NCBI RefSeq assembly: GCF_018614135.1
Contig: NZ_JAGGOW010000158.1
Span: 1 to 33,196, forward strand
Reading direction: 5' to 3'
Origin: Streptomyces sp. ISL-66
GTDB taxonomy: Bacteria > Actinomycetota > Actinomycetes > Streptomycetales > Streptomycetaceae
DNA length: 33,196 bases
Shown piece by piece: positions 16,132 to 23,900 of this stretch; the stretch's first letter is position 1, and every line of letters starts with the position of its first letter. The position numbers and the translations under genes were made by a program. The notes beneath the pieces are model-generated. The model made no database searches. It was given only the letters and a program-made list of their open reading frames with translations, and was not told the origin of the DNA.

Positions 16132-16836
16132 TCAGGCCTTCAGCTTGTATCCGAAGCCCCGGACCGTTTCGATCCGGTCCTGCCCGATCTTGGTGCGCAG
16201 CCGCTGCACGTGGACGTCCACCACCCGGGTGTCGCCGCCCCAGTCGTAGTCCCAGACCCGCTCCAGCAGCCGGTCGCGCGAGAGCACCGTGCCGGGGGAG
16301 GTGGAGAACTCCAGCAGGAGCCGCATCTCGGTGGGCGTCAGCGCCACCGACGCGCCGGCCTTGCGCACCTCCATGCCCTCCGTGTCGACCTCCAGGTCGC
16401 CGAAGGCCAGGACCCCGCGCTCGGCGTCGTCGCCCTCGTCGGCCGCGCCGCCCCGCGGGCCGCCGGCGTGCCCGAAGCGGCGCAGGACCGCGCGGATGCG
16501 GGCGACGAGGACGGAGCCGTCGAAGGGCTTGGTGACGTAGTCGTCGGCGCCCGCCTCCAGGCCCAGGACCACGTCGATGGAGTCGGCGCGCGCCGAGAGC
16601 ATGATCACGGGGACGGTGGACTCGTCACGGATGCGGCGGCACAGGCTCACGCCGTCCATGCCGGGCACCATCACGTCGAGCAGGGCGATGTCGGGGCGGT
16701 CGGCCCGGAAGGACTCCAGTCCGGACAGTCCGTCGGGCATGGCGGTGACCACGAAACCGTCGCGCTCCAGCGCCAGCGTCGTGGCCTCACGGATGACGTC
16801 GTCGTCCTCTACGAACAGGACATGGGTCTCTGCCAT
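16132..16836 (-). CDS. cseB: CseB, OmpR-family response regulator
   Basis: 234 residues. Receiver domain: acidic residues E10-D13, phosphoacceptor D54 in IALLDVMVPG, S81 in MLSAR and K103 in VTKPF. The C-terminal winged helix (from about residue 145) ends with the OmpR signature RVVDVHVQRLRTKIG and VRGFGYKL. The order and sequence match S. coelicolor CseB, which activates the sigE promoter on phosphorylation by CseC. It is separated from cseA by 107 bp filled with short tandem repeats. The linker between domains (about 118-140) is Gly/Ala- and acid-rich. Confidence 0.95.
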   Translation of the reverse strand: MAETHVLFVEDDDVIREATTLALERDGFVVTAMPDGLSGLESFRADRPDIALLDVMVPGMDGVSLCRRIRDESTVPVIMLSARADSIDVVLGLEAGADDYVTKPFDGSVLVARIRAVLRRFGHAGGPRGGAADEGDDAERGVLAFGDLEVDTEGMEVRKAGASVALTPTEMRLLLEFSTSPGTVLSRDRLLERVWDYDWGGDTRVVDVHVQRLRTKIGQDRIETVRGFGYKLKA

Positions 16837-16856
16837 TCGGGAGCCTCGCCTCGCTT

Positions 16857-16944
16857 CGGTACTCGGTACTTGCTCAGTGCTCAGGGGCCGGTGATCAGGG
16901 GCCGGTGCTCCGGGTCCGGTCCACGGTCCCCGGTCCTCGGTCCT
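16857..16944 (-). repeat. Heptameric and 14-bp tandem repeats between cseA and cseB
   Basis: Plus-strand reading: CGGTACT twice (16857, 16864), TGCTCAG twice (16871, 16878), a 14-mer TCAGGGGCCGGTG(A/C) twice (16881, 16895), and CGGTCCN four times (16917, 16924, 16931, 16938). All periods are 7 or 14. The last unit runs into the cseA stop codon (16944-16946). Confidence 0.9.
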
Positions 16945-17699
16945 CAGCCCTTCGGGCTGGCGGACGGCGCGGGGGCCACCCCGCCGTCGACCACGTTGCT
17001 GTAGTCGGTGTGCACCCGGTCCTGCTCGGTGAACCTCTCACCGTTCCAGCGGTACGTGATCAGGTCCTCGCCCGACGGGTAGGCGAGGGCGTCGCTCTTG
17101 CCGTAGACGGGTTTGGTGACGACCAGGTCGCCCCGGTCGATCTCGGCGTAGACGGGCGGCTGCTCGTCCGAGAACACATTCTCGTACCTTCCGTCCTCCG
17201 CGCGGTACACGTACGAGCCGCGGCCCAGGGCGTCGGCGCAGGACAGCACGTTGACCACGATGTCGACCGCCGGGCCGCCGGTGACCTTCCCGTAGCTGAC
17301 GTCGATCGGGTACTCCTTGCCCGTGCAGGGCTTGAGGTCCCGCTTGACCTCGGGGCTGACCTTGGGGTCCGCCTTGAGCAGCTCGACCGGGTCGACCTTC
17401 TTGCCCGGCGTGCCGGAGGCCCGGGGGCTGAAGGGGGCGGCCGTCCCGTCGGGTTCGGCGGAAGCGGGAGCGGAGGACGGGGCGCCGGTCTTGGCCACCG
17501 ACTCGGTGCGGGCCGGGCCGCCGTCCCGCAGGCCGGTGCCTCCCGTGGAGCAGCCGGCCGCGAACAGCACCGTGCCGGCGAGGACGGCAGTCCCCGCCGA
17601 CATGAGTACCACCGAGCTCTTGCCAGCCAGGCGTCCCGCGCCCGGTGCCGGGCCGCTCGGTGTCCGACCGTTCAGCTGTGGGCCGTTCAGGCCGCGCAC
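16944..17699 (-). CDS. cseA: CseA, lipoprotein negative modulator of SigE signalling
   Basis: 251 residues. A long N-terminal segment leads to a hydrophobic core (VVLMSAGTAVLAGTVLFAAGC) with Cys50 as the lipidation residue. The lipobox AAGC is slightly unorthodox, with Ala at -3. A Ser/Pro/Ala spacer follows, then an extracellular domain with a Cys pair (LKPCTGKEYPIDV and VNVLSCADALG) that may form a disulfide. In S. coelicolor CseA is a lipoprotein that lowers SigE activity, probably through CseC. The GTG start at 17699 overlaps the sigE stop by 13 nt, indicating coupling. Tandem heptamers follow directly after its stop codon. Confidence 0.88.
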   Translation of the reverse strand: MRGLNGPQLNGRTPSGPAPGAGRLAGKSSVVLMSAGTAVLAGTVLFAAGCSTGGTGLRDGGPARTESVAKTGAPSSAPASAEPDGTAAPFSPRASGTPGKKVDPVELLKADPKVSPEVKRDLKPCTGKEYPIDVSYGKVTGGPAVDIVVNVLSCADALGRGSYVYRAEDGRYENVFSDEQPPVYAEIDRGDLVVTKPVYGKSDALAYPSGEDLITYRWNGERFTEQDRVHTDYSNVVDGGVAPAPSASPKG

Positions 17700-18259
17700 C
17701 GCTCACGCCCCTCGTACCGGATGGTGTGGTCGCCGCGGTGGTCACCGCGCTCCAGCGCGCGCATGTCCAGGTCCCGGCTCTCCAGCTCCTGCCGGAGTCG
17801 GGCCAGTGCGCGGTGCAGGGTGCTCTTCACGGTTCCCGCCGACATGCCGAGCGCCGAGGCCGTCTCCTCGGTGCTCATCTGCTCCCAGTGTCGCAGCACG
17901 ACCACGCTGCGCTGCTTGGGCGCGAGCACCTTGAGGATGTCCATCAGCAGGGCGCGGTCGGCGCGCTGGTCGGTGCCGTCCTCGACGGAGGCGTCGGGGA
18001 GCTGCTCGGTGGGGACCTCTTCGAGCTTGCGGGCGCGCCACCATTCGGTACGGGTGTTGATCATGACGCGGCGCAGGTAGGCGTCGGCGAGGGACTTGTC
18101 GGCGATGCCGTCCCAGCGGCCGTAGGTGCGGACGAGGGCGGTCTGCAGGAGGTCCTGCGCGTCGGTCGGGTCCGGAACCAGGCGACGGGCACTGCGCAGC
18201 AGCGCGTCCTGCCGGGTGCGTACGTACTCTTCGAATTCGAGTACCTCGCCGTGCGCCAT
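17687..18259 (-). CDS. sigE: SigE, ECF sigma factor for cell-envelope stress
   Basis: 190 residues. Region 2 is clear (LLRSARRLVPDPTDAQDLLQTALVRTYGRWDGI, then AYLRRVMINTRTEWWRARK) and so is region 4 (LAPKQRSVVVLRHWEQMSTEETASALGMSAGTVKSTLHRALARLRQEL). It is nearly identical to S. coelicolor SigE, which directs transcription of cell-wall genes. ATG 18259 has GGAGG about 9 nt upstream. No anti-sigma gene is present: control is through promoter activation by CseB/CseC. In S. coelicolor most transcripts end just after sigE; no separate terminator fits here, because cseA overlaps the stop. The C-terminal tail is extended by about 15 residues rich in Arg, Gly and His. Confidence 0.96.
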   Translation of the reverse strand: MAHGEVLEFEEYVRTRQDALLRSARRLVPDPTDAQDLLQTALVRTYGRWDGIADKSLADAYLRRVMINTRTEWWRARKLEEVPTEQLPDASVEDGTDQRADRALLMDILKVLAPKQRSVVVLRHWEQMSTEETASALGMSAGTVKSTLHRALARLRQELESRDLDMRALERGDHRGDHTIRYEGRERCAA

Positions 18260-18307
18260 CTCAGACCGCCTCCGCTGCCGCTGCCGTTCAGCCGTTCACC
18301 CGCTGCC

Positions 18308-18328
18308 TTACGGATGCGACGTTACGGA
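18308..18328 (-). promoter_or_regulatory. Direct repeat upstream of sigE, candidate CseB site
   Basis: TTACGGA occurs at 18308-18314 and 18322-18328 (TCCGTAA on the sigE strand), 14 bp apart, 49-69 bp before the sigE start codon. OmpR-type regulators bind direct repeats, but no CseB consensus is established for this spacing. Confidence 0.35.
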
Positions 18329-18441
18329 GGCGTTGTCACGGGCCTGTGCGGGTCAGCCTTCGGTGGGCGCACGGACACCCATAGATTGTGTAACGACGGT
18401 CGTGAGCTGCGGGTTTCCCGGCGACAAGCGGAATCCTCCCG

Positions 18442-19422
18442 TCAGCTTCGAGGGGGCGTGGGGACCCCCGCGGGAAGCCGGTACATCTGCCCGGCCAGCG
18501 GCTCCACGAGTCCGTCCGAGACCAGCCCGTCCAGCGCGCGGGCCCGCTGCACGGGCTCGTCCCAGACCGTGTCCAGGACGGACCGCGGTACCGCGCCGAC
18601 CGCCTCGCGCAGCACCGCGAGGAGCTTGCCGCGCACCTGCCGGTCCGTCCCCGCGTACGTCTGCCCGCGCCTCGGCGGCCCCTCGTGCGCGGGCTTCCCG
18701 GCGAGCCGCCAGGCGCACAGTCCGGACACCGGGCAGCGCCCGCAGTCCGGGCTCTTGGCCGTGCAGACCAGGGCCCCGAGCTCCATCGAGGCCGCGGCCC
18801 AGCGGGCCGCGGTGTCCTCGTCCTCGGGCAGCAGGGCCCGCGCCAGACGCCGCTCGGCGGCCGTCGTGGCGTTCGGCGGGTACTCGACCCCGGTCGCGGT
18901 GCGCGCGAAGACCCGGCGCACGTTGGTGTCCAGGACGGCGTGCCGTTGCCCGTACGCGAAGGAGGCCACGGCCGCGGCCGTGTACTCGCCGATCCCGGGC
19001 AGCGCCAGCAGCTGCGCGTGGTCGCGCGGTACGTCACCCCCGTGCCGCTCCGTTATCGCGGCGGCGGCGCCGTGCAGGCGCAGGGCCCGGCGCGGGTAAC
19101 CGAGCCGCCCCCAGGCCCGTACGGCCTCGCCGGGGGCCTCGGCGGCCAGGTCGGCGGGGCGGGGCCAGCGGGCGAGCCACTGCTCGTACACGGGCAGGAC
19201 CCGGTTGACGGGGGTCTGCTGGAGCATGAACTCGCTGACCATCACCCCCCAGGGGCCCGCCTCGGGGCGCCGCCAGGGCAAGTCGCGGGCGTGCGCCTCG
19301 AACCAGGCGATGACGGGGGAGTGCAGCGCGGCCGGGGCCGCCGGGGCCGCCGGGGCCGCGGCGGGCGGCGCGGCCGGCGTGGGCTCCGGGGGTGTCGGGG
19401 GGTATGTGGGGGATGCAGTCAT
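18442..19422 (-). CDS. mutY: A/G-specific adenine glycosylase (MutY type)
   Basis: Removes adenine mispaired with 8-oxoguanine. From ATG 19422 the product is 326 residues; ATG 19434, four codons upstream, is an alternative. A Pro/Ala linker (about 1-32) precedes the HhH-GPD core. Catalytic Glu64 lies in SEFMLQQTPV, the helix-hairpin-helix in LPGIGEYTAAAV and Asp165 in HAVLDTNVRRVF. The [4Fe-4S] loop has C220, C227, C230 and C236 (C-X6-C-X2-C-X5-C). After residue 250 there is no NUDIX-like 8-oxoG-recognition domain as in E. coli; instead a roughly 70-residue winged-helix-like end follows. It lies 23 nt (or 11 nt) after the PAP2 gene on the same strand. Confidence 0.92.
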   Translation of the reverse strand: MTASPTYPPTPPEPTPAAPPAAAPAAPAAPAALHSPVIAWFEAHARDLPWRRPEAGPWGVMVSEFMLQQTPVNRVLPVYEQWLARWPRPADLAAEAPGEAVRAWGRLGYPRRALRLHGAAAAITERHGGDVPRDHAQLLALPGIGEYTAAAVASFAYGQRHAVLDTNVRRVFARTATGVEYPPNATTAAERRLARALLPEDEDTAARWAAASMELGALVCTAKSPDCGRCPVSGLCAWRLAGKPAHEGPPRRGQTYAGTDRQVRGKLLAVLREAVGAVPRSVLDTVWDEPVQRARALDGLVSDGLVEPLAGQMYRLPAGVPTPPRS

Positions 19423-19445
19423 GGCAGACGGCATCCTGGCACGTT

Positions 19446-20060
19446 TCACCCCTGCCGTGCCGGGTCCGGGCCGGTGATCAGGACAGCGGCGCGGATGCCG
19501 CTCGCCCGCATGGCGGCGACGACCCTGACCGTCGGCCCGGTGAGCGCGAGGACGGTGAGGGCGGCGAGGCTCGCGCCCAGCAGCAGGCCCAAGGCCACGT
19601 CGTGCGGGTAGTGGACGCCGACGAACACGCGGGAGAAGGCCATCAGCAGCGCGAGGGAAACGGCCGGCAGCGCGAGCCGGGGTACGGCCAGGGCCAGTGC
19701 GACGGCGGCGGCGCCCGCGATCGTGGCGTGGTTGCTGGGGAAGGACCAGTCGCCGGTGGCCGGGCAGGTGATCAGCGAGGCGGCCGCCCCGGCCACGGCC
19801 CGGCACGGGCGCTCCTCGTCCACGCTGGACTTCACCAGCTCGGAGACGGCGTACGCGACGGCGGTGGCCAGGGGTGCGAGCACCGCGAGGGCGACGGCGC
19901 GAGGGTCGGGGCAGGACCGGGAGCGCCACCACACGGCCATGAAGAGGACGCCGAAGGCGAACAGTCCGTACTCCGTCCAGAACTCGGACGCCGATCGCAC
20001 CCAGGCGGGGGTGGAGCGGGCGAAATCGGTGATGTCGAGATAGAGGCCAGAGCTGTCCAT
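19446..20060 (-). CDS. PAP2-family membrane phosphatase
   Basis: 204 residues with five or so transmembrane helices. The three phosphatase motifs are complete: KSSVDEERP (K77-P85, KX6RP), FPSNH (PSGH variant with Asn110, catalytic His111), and SRVFVGVHYPHD (S143-D154, SRX5HX3D). Such enzymes dephosphorylate undecaprenyl pyrophosphate or phospholipid phosphates at the outer membrane face; the actual substrate here cannot be told. ATG 20060 is preferred to GTG 20066 because the TANNNT box (20069-20074) leaves 9 nt to the ATG. It is probably co-transcribed with mutY, which starts 23 nt downstream. Confidence 0.87.
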   Translation of the reverse strand: MDSSGLYLDITDFARSTPAWVRSASEFWTEYGLFAFGVLFMAVWWRSRSCPDPRAVALAVLAPLATAVAYAVSELVKSSVDEERPCRAVAGAAASLITCPATGDWSFPSNHATIAGAAAVALALAVPRLALPAVSLALLMAFSRVFVGVHYPHDVALGLLLGASLAALTVLALTGPTVRVVAAMRASGIRAAVLITGPDPARQG

Positions 20061-20068
20061 GGTCACTG

Positions 20069-20074
20069 ACCGTA
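20069..20074 (-). promoter_or_regulatory. -10 element, PAP2 gene
   Basis: TACGGT on the minus strand (plus ACCGTA), last base 9 nt before the ATG at 20060. Confidence 0.4.
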
Positions 20075-20217
20075 CCCAAAGCGGAATGACACGCCCGCCA
20101 GATATCCGGCCGATTCAGGACGGTCCCCGAGGCCCCCGGCCCACCCCGCGGGATGATCATCGGCAAAACAAGCCGCGTGCGCGGCATGTGGGGCACGGAT
20201 CGCGCCGCGAACTCTCG

Positions 20218-20223
20218 TAAAGT
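20218..20223 (+). promoter_or_regulatory. -10 element, secreted protein gene at 20231
   Basis: TAAAGT, a TANNNT box, last base 8 nt before the GTG at 20231. No Shine-Dalgarno sequence. Confidence 0.45.
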
Positions 20224-20230
20224 TCCCTCC

Positions 20231-21046
20231 GTGGGATCTCTGCGCAATCCGGTCGGGCCGCTCCCCTCCTCCATCTACTGGCGACGGAGGGCCGTGCTGG
20301 CGTCCGTTGCCGCGCTCCTCGCGCTCCTCGCCGTATGGACCGTCAGTTCCGGCGGGGGGAAGCCGGGTGCGGACGGCAAGGGCCAGGGCGGCTCGGACCC
20401 CGTCACCCAGATCACCCCCGGACCGTCCGGCTCCGGTCCGGCGATCAGTCAGGCCCCGGGCGGCCGCGGCGAGTCGGGCACCGGCGGCGGTACGGGCACG
20501 GGCACCGGCGCCGATGCCGGCGCCGGGTCCGCCGGCGCGGGCCCGGGCAAGAACGGCGAACCGGGCTCCACGCCGGGCTCGGCGGACGGCGGCGCGGGCA
20601 CCTCCGGGCAGAACCAGGTCGTCCCGGCGGACTCGCCGGTGCCCACCTGTGCGGCCGGCGCGCTGCAGTGGGAGGTCAAGAGCGTGAAGAACGAGTACGA
20701 GGCGAACGAGAAGCCGCGCCTCGAACTCATCGCGCGCAACGTCTCCGGCACCACCTGCAAGGTCGATCTCGGCCCGAAGCAGGCCGTGCTGACCATCACT
20801 CAGGCGAGCAACGCCAAGCCGGTCTGGTCCTCGGCGGACTGCCCGACGGGCGCGGCCAACGTGTTCTTCCGGGTCCCCTCGCAGGGCGAGACGAAGCAAT
20901 CGCTCGAATGGGACCGTCACTTCAGCGCCTCGACCCAGTGCCAGTCGCCTCCGGCGGACGTGGCGGCCCCCGACACCTACGTGGTCGAGGTCAAATCCCC
21001 GGGCATGCCGGTGGCCAGGACCTCGTTCGTCCTGAAGCAGAACTGA
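20231..21046 (+). CDS. Conserved membrane-anchored or secreted protein of unknown function
   Basis: 271 residues from GTG 20231. A short cytoplasmic start (VGSLRNPVGPLPSSIYWRRR) leads to one hydrophobic segment (AVLASVAALLALLAVWTV, about 21-38), then about 100 residues of Gly/Ser/Thr/Ala linker, then a compact extracellular domain of about 125 residues. That domain has four Cys (TCAAG, TTCKVD, ADCPTG, TQCQSP) and a beta-sandwich look: WEVKSVKNEYEANEKPRLELIARNVSG, VWSSADCP, GETKQSLEWDRHFS. The pattern recalls Ig-like secreted domains such as the BsuPI or DUF4232 type, but I cannot assign it. It is convergent with disA, with a shared terminator hairpin between them. Confidence 0.72.
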   Translation: MGSLRNPVGPLPSSIYWRRRAVLASVAALLALLAVWTVSSGGGKPGADGKGQGGSDPVTQITPGPSGSGPAISQAPGGRGESGTGGGTGTGTGADAGAGSAGAGPGKNGEPGSTPGSADGGAGTSGQNQVVPADSPVPTCAAGALQWEVKSVKNEYEANEKPRLELIARNVSGTTCKVDLGPKQAVLTITQASNAKPVWSSADCPTGAANVFFRVPSQGETKQSLEWDRHFSASTQCQSPPADVAAPDTYVVEVKSPGMPVARTSFVLKQN

Positions 21047-21070
21047 GGCGGGGGAGTCCGTACGGCGTAC

Positions 21071-21108
21071 GGACGGGACCCGGGCCGCACGCGGCCCGGG
21101 TCCCGTCC
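21071..21108. terminator. Bidirectional terminator between the gene ending at 21046 and disA
   Basis: Perfect 18-bp inverted repeat, 21071-21088 with 21091-21108, around AC (effective loop about 6 nt). It lies between two converging genes, 24 bp after one stop and 10 bp after the other. Confidence 0.8.
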
Positions 21109-21118
21109 CCAGGTCGTC

Positions 21119-22243
21119 TCACACGTAGCGTTCCAGGATCGAGGACTCCGCCAGGCGGGACAGGCCCTCGCGGACGCTGCGCGCGCGGGCCTCGCCCACG
21201 CCGTCCACCGTCTGCAGGTCGTCGACACTGGCGGCGAGCAGCTTCTGCAGACCGCCGAAGTGCTCCACCAGCCGCTCGATGATCGCCCCGGGCAGCCGGG
21301 GAACCTTCGCCAGCAGCCGGTAACCCCGCGGGGACACCGCCGAGTCCAGCGTTTCCGGCGACCCCGTGTACCCCAGGGCCTTCGCCACGATCGCCAGCTC
21401 CAGCAGCTCCGGATGCGTCAGCGCGTCCAGAGCCGGCAGCGCCTCCTCCACCGTGCGGGAACGCTTCGGCGTCGGCTCCGGCACGTAGTCCCGGATGACG
21501 AGCTCCCGCTCCTGCTCGATCCCGACCGTCAGCTCGTCCAGCTGGAGCGACAGCAGTCGCCCGTCCGTGCCCAGTTCGATGACGTACTCCGCGATCTCCG
21601 TCGCGATCCGGCGGACCATTTCCAGCCGCTGCGCGACCGCAGTGACGTCGCGGACCGTCACCAGGTCCTCGATCTCCAGCGCGGACAGCGTTCCCGCCAC
21701 CTCGTCCAGGCGCAGCTTGTACCGCTCCAGCGTGGCCAGCGCCTGGTTCGCCCGCGACAGGATCGCCCCGGACTCCTCCAGCACGCGCCGCTCGCCGTCC
21801 ACGTACAGCGCGATCAGCCGCATCGACTGGGACACCGACACCACCGGGAACCCGCACTGCTTCGAGACCCGGTCCGCGGTCCGGTGCCGCGTGCCCGTCT
21901 CCTCCGTGTGGATGGAGGCGTCCGGGACCAGCTGGACGCCCGCGCGCAGGATCTTGGTGATGTCCTTGTCCAGGATCAGCGCGCCGTCGAGCTTGCACAG
22001 CTCGCGCAGCCGGGTCGCGGTGAACTCCACGTCCAGGACGAAGCCGCCCGTGCACATCGCCTCGACGGACTTGTCCATGCCGAGGACGATCAGCCCGCCG
22101 GTGTTGCCGCGGACGATCCGTTCCAGGCCGTCGCGCAAGGGCTGACCGGGTGCGACCGCGCTCAGCGAGGCACGCATCATGGCCTCCTGCTTGGAGCTCG
22201 CGCCCGACTTTCCGGATGCTGCTGCCCCGTCCTTGGCTGCCAC
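21119..22243 (-). CDS. disA: DisA, diadenylate cyclase and DNA-integrity scanner
   Basis: 374 residues. It makes cyclic di-AMP from two ATP and, in Bacillus, slows on branched DNA. The DAC domain carries DGA (86-88, KLDGALILDKD) and RHR (119-121, GTRHRTA). A helical linker follows, and the C-terminus has tandem helix-hairpin-helix motifs (VPRLPGAIIERLVEHFGGLQKLLAASVDDLQTVDGVGEARARSVREGL). GTG 22243 is preferred because GGAGGAG stands at the right distance and the family starts there. An in-frame ATG at 22294, with TAGACT close upstream, could give a leaderless longer form. It follows radA by 100 bp on the same strand, as in other actinobacteria. The M23 gene in this window lacks a recognisable c-di-AMP riboswitch. 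Confidence 0.95.
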   Translation of the reverse strand: MAAKDGAAASGKSGASSKQEAMMRASLSAVAPGQPLRDGLERIVRGNTGGLIVLGMDKSVEAMCTGGFVLDVEFTATRLRELCKLDGALILDKDITKILRAGVQLVPDASIHTEETGTRHRTADRVSKQCGFPVVSVSQSMRLIALYVDGERRVLEESGAILSRANQALATLERYKLRLDEVAGTLSALEIEDLVTVRDVTAVAQRLEMVRRIATEIAEYVIELGTDGRLLSLQLDELTVGIEQERELVIRDYVPEPTPKRSRTVEEALPALDALTHPELLELAIVAKALGYTGSPETLDSAVSPRGYRLLAKVPRLPGAIIERLVEHFGGLQKLLAASVDDLQTVDGVGEARARSVREGLSRLAESSILERYV

Positions 22244-22343
22244 TGCACTCCTCCGGTCGCGGTTGTACCGCCTGCGTACGGCCGGGCGGACCATCGCGAA
22301 GTCTACCGGCGCGGCCCCGGCGCCCGCCGTGCCTTGGCCCGCA

Positions 22344-23804
22344 TCACTCCACGAGGACCCCGTACGGCCCCTGTGACCTGCTGTTCGGCTGTTCGGCGTC
22401 CCGCTCCTTGGCCGCGGTGCGCGAGCGCCCGCGCGGCAGCACCCGCAGCGCGTCACCCATGTCGGCGACCTCCGTCACCTTCATCCCGGCCGGCACCTTC
22501 CCCGGGTCCGTCGGCACCAGCGCGTGCGTGAAGCCCAGCCGGTACGCCTCCGCCAGCCGCCGCTGCACGCCCGTCACGCGCCGGACCTCGCCCGCGAGGC
22601 CGACCTCGCCGATCGCGACCAGGTTCTTCGGGAGCGGCACGTCACTGGCGGCCGAGGCCAGCGCGAGCGCGACCGCCAGGTCCGCGGCCGGCTCGGTGAG
22701 CTTCACGCCGCCCACGGTGGCGGTGTAGATGTCCCGCTTCCCGAGCGCCGTGATCCGCCCGCGCTGCTCCAGTACGGCCAGCATCATCGAGACGCGCGAG
22801 GTCTCCAGTCCGGACGTGGTCCGGCGCGGCGAGGGGATCTGCGAGTCCACCGTCAGCGCCTGCACCTCGGCGACCAGCGGGCGCTTGCCCTCCAGCGTCA
22901 CCGTCAGGCAGGTACCGGGCACGGCCTCGGCGCGGCGGGTCAGGAACAGCCCGCTCGGATCGGCGAGGCCGTTGATCCCCTCGTCGGTGAGCTCGAAGCA
23001 GCCGACCTCGTCCGTGGTCCCGTACCGGTTCTTCACGCCGCGCACGAGGCGCAGGCGCGCGTGCCGGTCGCCCTCGAAGCTCAGGACGACATCGACCAGG
23101 TGCTCCAGCAGCCGCGGTCCGGCGATCGACCCGTCCTTGGTGACGTGGCCGACGAGCAGGGTGGACATCCCGCGCTCCTTGGAGGCCCGGATCAGCGCCC
23201 CGGCCACCTCCCGGACCTGCGCCATGCCGCCGGGCGCGCCGTCGATCTCGGGGGAGGCGACGGTCTGTACGGAGTCCAGGATCAGCAGCGAGGGCTTCAC
23301 CGCGTCGAGGTGCCCGAGCACGGCGGACAGGTCGGTCTCGGCCGCCAGGTAGAGGTGGTCGCTGATCGCGTTGATCCGGTCGGCCCGCAGCCGCACCTGG
23401 CTCGCCGACTCCTCGCCCGTGACGTACAGCGTGCGGTGCTCGTCGCTGGCCGCCTTCGCCGCGACGTCGAGCAGCAGCGTCGACTTGCCGACGCCCGGCT
23501 CGCCCGCGAGCAGCACGACCGCCCCGGGGACGAGGCCGCCGCCCAGCACCCGGTCCAGCTCGTCCACGCCGGTGCTGCGCGCGGTCGCCGTCCGGACGTC
23601 GACCTGCCCGATCGGCACGGCGGCCGTGGTGACCCGGCCGGCCGCGGTGGTCCGCACGGCGGGCGCGCCGCCGAGCTCCTCGACGGTGCCCCAGGCCTGG
23701 CACTCGGGGCACCGGCCGAGCCACTTGGCGGTGGAGTACCCGCATTCGGTACAGCGGTAGGACGGCCGGTCCTTGGCGGATGAACGAGATGTACGGGCAG
23801 CCAT
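22344..23804 (-). CDS. radA: DNA repair protein RadA
   Basis: 486 residues from ATG 23804. The N-terminal zinc finger has C18, C21, C32 and C35 (RCTECGYSTAKWLGRCPEC). The RecA-like ATPase has Walker A GEPGVGKST (about 101-109) and Walker B SLLILDSV. The RadA-specific KNRFG motif appears as KNRYG. The C-terminal Lon-protease-like domain (TSGLETSRVSMMLAVLEQRGR and GGVKLTEPAADLAVALALASA) follows. RadA is a helicase-like branch-migration factor in recombinational repair and is functionally tied to DisA in Bacillus. A TANNNT box 8 nt before the ATG suggests a leaderless start; an upstream in-frame ATG at 23828 lies beyond it and is unlikely. Confidence 0.95.
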   Translation of the reverse strand: MAARTSRSSAKDRPSYRCTECGYSTAKWLGRCPECQAWGTVEELGGAPAVRTTAAGRVTTAAVPIGQVDVRTATARSTGVDELDRVLGGGLVPGAVVLLAGEPGVGKSTLLLDVAAKAASDEHRTLYVTGEESASQVRLRADRINAISDHLYLAAETDLSAVLGHLDAVKPSLLILDSVQTVASPEIDGAPGGMAQVREVAGALIRASKERGMSTLLVGHVTKDGSIAGPRLLEHLVDVVLSFEGDRHARLRLVRGVKNRYGTTDEVGCFELTDEGINGLADPSGLFLTRRAEAVPGTCLTVTLEGKRPLVAEVQALTVDSQIPSPRRTTSGLETSRVSMMLAVLEQRGRITALGKRDIYTATVGGVKLTEPAADLAVALALASAASDVPLPKNLVAIGEVGLAGEVRRVTGVQRRLAEAYRLGFTHALVPTDPGKVPAGMKVTEVADMGDALRVLPRGRSRTAAKERDAEQPNSRSQGPYGVLVE

Positions 23805-23811
23805 GCGGCCC

Positions 23812-23817
23812 ACCGTA
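23812..23817 (-). promoter_or_regulatory. -10 element, leaderless radA
   Basis: TACGGT on the minus strand (plus ACCGTA), last base 8 nt before the ATG at 23804. Confidence 0.45.
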
Positions 23818-23846
23818 GCCGCCGCCACCGACAGCGCCCGTCCGGC

Positions 23847-23900
23847 GGGGGGCGGGACGGACGGGGGCGGGGGCGGGGAGGGGAGGGGAGGGGAGGGGAT
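23847..23900 (+). repeat. G-run tract with five GGGGA repeats between divergent genes
   Basis: Nine runs of three or more G within 54 nt, ending in five perfect GGGGA pentamers (23875-23899). It lies between radA (start 23804, minus) and the gene starting at 24025 (plus). It could form G-quadruplexes on the plus strand. Confidence 0.8.

Noticed and set aside
22244..22294. Longer DisA from ATG 22294 with TAGACT upstream
   Set aside because: Kept only as an alternative: the extra 17 residues are Arg-rich and not family-like, and GTG 22243 has a strong ribosome binding site.
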